DNA from: Marivirga lumbricoides
Lineage (GTDB): Bacteria; Bacteroidota; Bacteroidia; Cytophagales; Cyclobacteriaceae
Direction: 5' to 3'
DNA: 64,000 nucleotides
Assembly (NCBI RefSeq): GCF_014636295.1
Contig: NZ_BMEC01000002.1
Location: 124,001-188,000 of the forward strand
Shown here: positions 59,627-64,000 of the stretch, one piece after another
How the letters are laid out: each line of letters opens with the position of its first letter
Numbering within the stretch: the stretch's first letter is position 1
Translations under genes and position numbers: made by a program
The notes under the pieces: model-generated
Told to the model about the DNA's origin: nothing
The model's database searches: none
The model's input: only the letters and a program-made list of their open reading frames with translations

Positions 59627-60739
59627 TCAACAATCATCCCATGGTCCATTTTTGGTGATGTTAATATATTCATTTCCTGCTCTTCGGTAGAGACCATCTC
59701 CACCTCCAACCCAGAAACGACCTTGTTTGTCTTCTAAAATGGATTGCACCGCACGAATATTTAAGCCGACTTGTTGGCTATAATTAGTAATTTCACCTTT
59801 CTGATAGCGATAGATACCGAAACCTTCAGCACTAAACCATATACTTCCCTTCCTGTCTTCATAAATTGTACAGACCTCATTATTTCCAATTCCGTTGTCT
59901 GTGGAGTAGTTAACAAATGACTGACCGTCATACTTACTAATGCCACCAAACCTGGTGCCAATCCAGATATTTCCTTTTGAGTCTGCCAAAATGCTCATCA
60001 CATGCTTATCGCTCAATTCATCTGTTGGGGTAATAGCAGTAAACGAATTTCCATCATATTTAAAAACACCTTCACCATCTGTACCGAACCAAAGATTACC
60101 TTGTTTGTCTTCCGCTATACTCCGCACCACACTCTGCGGGTGGTTGGGAATAGGAAAAGACTTAAATTTGCCATCATCGTATCGAGACAAACCTTTTGCT
60201 GTGCCAGCCCATATTATTCCTTTGCTATCGTGGAATATACTCCAGACCCTGTCACTGCTTAGTCCATTTTGAGTAGTAAAGTTGGTAAAAGCTTTACCAT
60301 CATATTTTGATACTCCTCCGTTGGTAGAAAACCACATATTTCCTTCTCTATCCTCAACTATACCTGTTACCTGGCTACCAATTAAACCTTGCTTATCAGA
60401 AAAGTAAGTAAGCCTGTTACCATCATACCGGCTCACTCCAACGGCATTGGATGCAAACCAGAGGTTTCCTTGTTTATCCTGAAATATTTTCCTCACGTAT
60501 TCGCTAATCTGCGCATCTTTGTCAAATACCTGGTAATTGGCGCCATACAAGGTATTCTCTACCTGAGTTTGGTACATAGCAACATAAGCTTGTTTATTGA
60601 CCGCTTCTGTCGGAGCAGTACTTATTTCTTTATTACTTTCATGCTCATAGTTTAACTTGTTGGGTTGGCTACAGGCAGCCATCCACACTAAAGTGAAAAG
60701 GAGCAAATAGCTTTGGGGCGAAAGAGTTTTGTTTTTCAT
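59627..60739 (-). CDS. Lipoprotein with Reg_prop-type beta-propeller
   Basis: This 370-residue protein has a signal peptide with lipobox WMAAC. At least six ~40-residue repeats of the two-component-regulator-propeller type follow (pattern xxEDxxGNxWFGTxxGGVSKYDGxxFTxFTxxNGLxxxxV; for example DREGNMWFSTNGGVSKYDG near residue 130). In Bacteroidota such propellers are usually the sensor part of hybrid kinases; here it is a stand-alone lipoprotein. It diverges from a membrane-bound winged-helix regulator at 60867, so it may be the external sensor for that regulator. Confidence 0.88.
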   Translation of the reverse strand: MKNKTLSPQSYLLLFTLVWMAACSQPNKLNYEHESNKEISTAPTEAVNKQAYVAMYQTQVENTLYGANYQVFDKDAQISEYVRKIFQDKQGNLWFASNAVGVSRYDGNRLTYFSDKQGLIGSQVTGIVEDREGNMWFSTNGGVSKYDGKAFTNFTTQNGLSSDRVWSIFHDSKGIIWAGTAKGLSRYDDGKFKSFPIPNHPQSVVRSIAEDKQGNLWFGTDGEGVFKYDGNSFTAITPTDELSDKHVMSILADSKGNIWIGTRFGGISKYDGQSFVNYSTDNGIGNNEVCTIYEDRKGSIWFSAEGFGIYRYQKGEITNYSQQVGLNIRAVQSILEDKQGRFWVGGGDGLYRRAGNEYINITKNGPWDDC

Positions 60740-60801
60740 CGTGTTGAGATTTTTTGTTTGTACAATGTTACGCTCATACGCCTATTCGCACGTTAAACCA
60801 G

Positions 60802-60828
60802 TGTAAATTAATGTAAAAGAAGTGTAAA
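60802..60828. promoter_or_regulatory. Three TGTAAA direct repeats, candidate OmpR/PhoB-type binding sites
   Basis: TGTAAA occurs at 60802-60807, 60812-60817 and 60823-60828, 10 and 11 bases apart. Direct repeats spaced by one helical turn are the typical binding layout for OmpR/PhoB-type winged-helix proteins, one of which is encoded 38 bases downstream. The site lies in the divergent intergenic region. Confidence 0.6.
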
Positions 60829-60866
60829 TCATTTCTAATAGTAGCAGAATCGGATAGATTTGTAAT

Positions 60867-61772
60867 ATGATGAGCCTTCGTATTCAAACAGCCCTTTTCG
60901 TTATAGCAGCAATGCTCAACTTTTCCTTTTGTTTTGCTCAGGAAGGTATAAACGAAAAGCATATCCAGGTGGCTATGCGTATGATCGGGCATCAAATCCT
61001 GCTCAATTCAGGTGACAGCAGTTCACTCGTATTGCCCATCACAAAAGCAAACGACAGATACAGTATTCAGTTTGAGAATGAGTTACAACTGAACCCTGAA
61101 GTGCTTGTTGCAACAATTGACAGTGTAGTAAGGCAGGCCGGCATAGCCAAAAGTTATATTGTAGAGGTGGTAGAATGCACTTCCCACAAGGTGGTTTATA
61201 GTTATGAAATAGGGAATTCGGTTAAAAATGATTTGGTGCCTTGTATTAAAAGGATTCTTCCTGAAGCATGTTACCGGATTCAGCTGATTTTATTGGAGCA
61301 AGAGAGCTGGATCAACTCTTTACACGCATTACCTTCCAAGTCTGGTAAAGCAACCATGAAGGCAGAAGGAAACAGTTACCTTTTTCCAACTTTAATAGTT
61401 ATTGGGCTGCTTCTCTTAACAAGTTTGTGGCTATATTTTCATAAGAAGCAGTCTCCGGTTAAACCTGACCCGAATATAATTCCCGTGGGCGACTATCTAT
61501 TCAATAGTAAAAGCATGGAGCTTAGGTTCCAAAATGAAGTTAGTGAGCTTTCCAGCAAAGAAGCCGATTTACTTACTTTATTGCTCAGTTCAGCCAATAG
61601 CACTGTAGAGCGAGAATATATTTTAAAGACTGTTTGGGGGGATGAGGGAAGCTACATTGGGCGTACGCTGGATGTTTTTATTTCCAAATTGCGCAAAAAA
61701 CTGGAAGGCGATGCTAATGTAAAAATTGTGAATGTTAGGGGGATTGGTTATAAGTTGGTTTTGAAGGGATAA
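60867..61772 (+). CDS. Transmembrane winged-helix regulator (inverted ToxR-like)
   Basis: This 301-residue protein has a signal peptide (to ~24, FCFAQ), a periplasmic domain (about 25-168) with several Cys, a transmembrane helix (about 171-191, FPTLIVIGLLLLTSLWLYF) and a C-terminal OmpR/PhoB-type DNA-binding domain (about 205-300: LSSKEADLLTLLLSSANSTVEREYIL, LDVFISKLRKKL, VRGIGYKLV). There is no receiver domain, so this is a one-component membrane regulator. It resembles ToxR/CadC but with the opposite domain order. The divergent propeller lipoprotein and three TGTAAA repeats are likely partner and target. Confidence 0.9.
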   Translation: MMSLRIQTALFVIAAMLNFSFCFAQEGINEKHIQVAMRMIGHQILLNSGDSSSLVLPITKANDRYSIQFENELQLNPEVLVATIDSVVRQAGIAKSYIVEVVECTSHKVVYSYEIGNSVKNDLVPCIKRILPEACYRIQLILLEQESWINSLHALPSKSGKATMKAEGNSYLFPTLIVIGLLLLTSLWLYFHKKQSPVKPDPNIIPVGDYLFNSKSMELRFQNEVSELSSKEADLLTLLLSSANSTVEREYILKTVWGDEGSYIGRTLDVFISKLRKKLEGDANVKIVNVRGIGYKLVLKG

Positions 61773-61853
61773 AGATTTTCCCACCAAGTAATAATTTTTT
61801 TATTTACAATTAGTGAGTTCTGGTTTTCATTAAATAATCTCTTGACAATATAA

Positions 61854-62213
61854 TTATTTAGTGGCTGGGTTTTCTTTTTCATAAGATTCTATCACTTCAA
61901 TCAGTCCAATAATATTATCGTTGAACTCATCCAACTCTTCGGATGGAATCCATAACTCGTTATGAATATCTCCTCCCACATTCTGGATTTTAAATTTTTT
62001 GAGATAATTACTATTCACCTCAAACTTTGTTACATATCCATTCCCGTAAGCAGGTACATTCCACTCCACACTTATCTGTCGAGCATATTCTAAATTCAAC
62101 ACAGGATAAAAAATTGGTTGTTCGGGCAATCTGGGAGGAAATTTTTTCCAATCAGAACCCTTAATCAAATCCAATTCTTTCTTATTAACCGGTCTATATA
62201 AAGTTGTCGTCAT
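61854..62213 (-). CDS. Small protein of the 'ADP-ribosylation/crystallin J1'-annotated family
   Basis: This 119-residue soluble protein begins MTTTLYRPVNKKELDLIKGS and contains FPPRLPEQPIFYPVLN, then ARQISVEWNVP, then LWIPSEELDEFNDNIIGLIEV. I remember this pattern as a common small family carrying the database label ADP-ribosylation/crystallin J1, a label that says little about function. The N-terminal YRPVxxxEL and the RLPxQPIFYPVLN segments are conserved. It lies downstream of hairpin site O and is presumably a cassette gene. The source of the label has not been verified here. Confidence 0.7.
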   Translation of the reverse strand: MTTTLYRPVNKKELDLIKGSDWKKFPPRLPEQPIFYPVLNLEYARQISVEWNVPAYGNGYVTKFEVNSNYLKKFKIQNVGGDIHNELWIPSEELDEFNDNIIGLIEVIESYEKENPATK

Positions 62214-62236
62214 TTTGTCTTTTGATATTTTACAGC

Positions 62237-62318
62237 ACCAACGCTAAATGCATGAATCATAGCCTGGGTTTATTAGTTTGCTTTGTGTGGTTATGATTTC
62301 ATACCTAATGTTAGCGGC
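62237..62318 (-). repeat. attC-like hairpin site O
   Basis: The arms AACGCTAA..ATGAATCATA and TATGATTTCAT..TTAGCG pair around a ~25-base loop. In minus orientation it starts GCTAAC and ends AGCGTTGGTGC. It lies 2 bases after the stop of the TPR gene and about 24 before the next gene. It is far from the other arrays. Confidence 0.65.
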
Positions 62319-62319
62319 C

Positions 62320-63159
62320 TTATTTACAGTATTTAGATTTTAATTCACTCACTTCTTTTCCATATTGTTCTGTATAACCTAGTTCAATTGCTTTGTTCAA
62401 ATCATCACATGCACTATCTAAGTTTTTATTTTGAATTTCTATTAAAGCTCTAATTTTATAAGCATATGAATTGGAGGCCATTAGCTTAAGGGAGGTATTG
62501 ATATCATTCATAGCTCCCTTTAAATTATTCGTTTTAAGCTTACTGAAACTTCTGTTGCTGTAGGCGAAAGCTTCCGAAGGGTCTAAACTTATTGCCTTGT
62601 CAAAAAAAAGTATAGCATTATTATGGTCTTCAATTCCCTGATATGTAAATCCGAGGTTGATGTAAGCAGGCACATATGTTGAGTCGATTCTTATGATTTG
62701 ATTCAAATATTTAATTGCATCACTAGTTTTATTAATTTCCTTGCAAGTAGCTGCCAGATTATTTAGAGCATCAATATTTGTAGAGTCCAACTTAATCGAA
62801 TAAATCAAATCTGAATAGGCGCCAGTAAAATCTCTAATTTTATGTTTTGTGCCCCCAAGGTTTGCTAAAAGATGCGATTTTACTTTATTTTCTCTAGCTT
62901 TTTCAGCTCCACTTTTAAAATCCATAATTGCTTCATCATAAAGGCCAAATGCTTCTAAGAGAGTCCCCCTCATATCATAAAGAAATACAGTGTCAGGCAT
63001 TTCATTAATTCCATTTGACAATGTTTTCATAGCATTTTCATAGTCTTGCTTTTCAATGTATTCATTTGCTTTGTCCTTGTAATACTGAGCAGAATTCGAT
63101 TGAGCCGTTGAGGTTAAAACTGATAGTAACAGTATTATTAAAGTTAAATGTATTCTCAT
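62320..63159 (-). CDS. Secreted TPR-repeat protein
   Basis: This 279-residue protein has a signal peptide (LLLSVLTSTAQ, cleaved near residue 19) and six or seven TPR units covering residues 24-270 (YYKDKANEYIEKQDYENAMKTLSNGIN; AFAYSNRSFSKLKTNNLKGAMND). It is exported and probably a periplasmic adaptor. Its stop sits directly against hairpin site O, in the same relation as the cassette genes elsewhere. No catalytic motif is present. Confidence 0.85.
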   Translation of the reverse strand: MRIHLTLIILLLSVLTSTAQSNSAQYYKDKANEYIEKQDYENAMKTLSNGINEMPDTVFLYDMRGTLLEAFGLYDEAIMDFKSGAEKARENKVKSHLLANLGGTKHKIRDFTGAYSDLIYSIKLDSTNIDALNNLAATCKEINKTSDAIKYLNQIIRIDSTYVPAYINLGFTYQGIEDHNNAILFFDKAISLDPSEAFAYSNRSFSKLKTNNLKGAMNDINTSLKLMASNSYAYKIRALIEIQNKNLDSACDDLNKAIELGYTEQYGKEVSELKSKYCK

Positions 63160-63320
63160 TTTGAAATTAAGGTTTTATAGCCACTAATAATTGGTTAAAC
63201 TCTCTATAGAATTTGCCCACAATATAACACTATTGATTTATATGTTGGAGCCTATCTCAAAAACTGTTAGCAAATACCCCTCACTCAACACTAAAAAACA
63301 CCTTTAAAGCGCTAGTGGTT

Positions 63321-64000
63321 TTAACTAAAAGAAGCCCTAAATTGTAAAGGTGTTAAATTGGTTTTTGACTTGAACAGTTTATTGAAAGATTGCGAGTGCT
63401 CAAATCCCAGCTCGTATGCCACCTCACTAACAGATAAACTGGTAGTGGATAATCTCTCTTTTGCTTTTTCGATTAATCGGGTATGGATATGCTGCTGTGT
63501 AGTTAGCCCCGTAAAGCTTTTTAACATGCTACTCAAATAATCAGGCGTTAAATTTAACTTTTCCGCAATTTCATGAACAGTCAGTAAACCTCTCTCAATT
63601 AGATCTGCACTGCTAAAATAAGTATTCAAAAGCTCCTCCACTTGAGACAATATCTGATGGTTGGCGACTTTGCGGGTAAGAAATTGCCGTTGGTAAAAGC
63701 GCTCAGCATAATTTAGCAAAAGTTCTATCTGTGTTATAATAATTTCCTGGCTGAACCGATCAAGGTTGGCTTTGTACTCCGCTTCAATATTCAGGAGAAT
63801 CTCAGTAATAGTTTTCTCCTCTTTTTCCGACAAAAAAAGTGCCTCACGCACTGAGTAATTAAGAAATTGATACTTTTTAATTTCCTTTGCCAGAGAGGTT
63901 CCGAATAAAAAATCAGGATGGATAGCCAGTATCCACCCTGAAGGTTTTTTTTCCACATCATCAGCTAGCTCTACAGAAATAACCTGCTCCGGAGAGAAAA
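63321..64000 (-). CDS. AraC family transcriptional regulator (5' end outside window)
   Basis: The frame stays open to the end of the window (upstream residues read FSPEQVISVELADDVEKKPSG), so the N-terminus lies beyond it. The visible part has the end of a cupin-like sensing region, a helical linker and two HTH motifs at the C-terminus (LLTVHEIAEKLNLTPDYLSSMLKSFTGLTTQQHI; LSVSEVAYELGFEHSQSFNKLFKSKTNLTPLQF), matching the AraC/XylS DNA-binding domain. It lies beyond the cassette-like pair, and its target genes are not visible. Confidence 0.92.
   Translation of the reverse strand, partial: FSPEQVISVELADDVEKKPSGWILAIHPDFLFGTSLAKEIKKYQFLNYSVREALFLSEKEEKTITEILLNIEAEYKANLDRFSQEIIITQIELLLNYAERFYQRQFLTRKVANHQILSQVEELLNTYFSSADLIERGLLTVHEIAEKLNLTPDYLSSMLKSFTGLTTQQHIHTRLIEKAKERLSTTSLSVSEVAYELGFEHSQSFNKLFKSKTNLTPLQFRASFS

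Noticed and set aside
1-64000. tRNA, rRNA, complete insertion sequences, integrase genes
   Set aside because: I looked for tRNA cloverleaf ends, rRNA-like conserved blocks and recombinase/transposase motifs and found none that I could support.

Overview
The window looks like chromosome from a free-living member of the Bacteroidota, probably order Cytophagales; this is inferred from gene content, with no rRNA in the window to confirm it. It is AT-rich. Shine-Dalgarno signals are mostly weak, lipoproteins are numerous, and there is a Bacteroidota-type SMC, a hybrid sensor/AraC regulator with TPR repeats, and promoter candidates of the -33 TTG / -7 TAnnTTTG kind. I see no rRNA, tRNA, CRISPR array, intact insertion sequence, or integrase/transposase gene.

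Layout. (1) 0-6.8 kb is core: the end of an outer-membrane-type barrel protein, a lipoprotein, smc and a formate/nitrite-type channel. (2) 7.2-9.6 kb is a compact four-gene operon: a GntA/DcsA-like (YqcI/YcgG) heme N-hydroxylase homologue, two PaiB-type flavin-binding proteins and a DUF1989 protein. The last 220 bp of the DUF1989 gene are repeated at 10.6 kb beyond an inserted lipoprotein gene. (3) 10.84-11.54 kb and 46.87-47.52 kb hold two inverted copies of a ~0.7 kb non-coding, palindrome-rich repeat that bracket ~35 kb. (4) Inside that bracket are an aldehyde dehydrogenase, a long run of small co-oriented accessory genes (13.7-25.9 kb), a tight four-gene operon of zinc-ribbon, helical-repeat, DUF1266 and TPR proteins (26.2-33.5 kb), an SDR enzyme, an ADP-ribosylglycohydrolase-like lipoprotein, more accessory genes (38.6-43.3 kb) and the hybrid sensor. 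(5) 47.7-53 kb is an operon with three NTF2/SnoaL-like proteins, three polytopic membrane proteins and a secreted amidohydrolase. (6) 53.2-57.8 kb has PEP carboxykinase, a porin-like protein and a DASS-type dicarboxylate transporter, a coherent C4-dicarboxylate-to-PEP route. (7) 58-64 kb has a ChaN/EreA-like lipoprotein, an OmpA remnant, a beta-propeller lipoprotein divergent from a membrane-bound winged-helix regulator, another cassette-like pair and a partial AraC regulator.

The most interesting structure is in the accessory runs. Single genes or gene pairs, all on the minus strand, are separated by imperfect hairpins of about 28-205 nt. In minus-strand orientation these begin with an AAC-ending core and end with a GTT-beginning core, and the stop codon of the preceding gene often lies in or beside the first core. 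This is the layout of integron attC sites. The gene content also fits integron cassettes: a toxin-antitoxin pair, a HEPN protein, an immunity pseudogene, a nuclease and many orphans. Each run starts, on its upstream side, next to one of four related ~200-320 bp 'leader' repeats. Two of these (39.1 and 43.3 kb) are also the upstream region of the hybrid sensor gene and of a decayed paralogue of it. No integrase is visible, so the integron reading is an inference.
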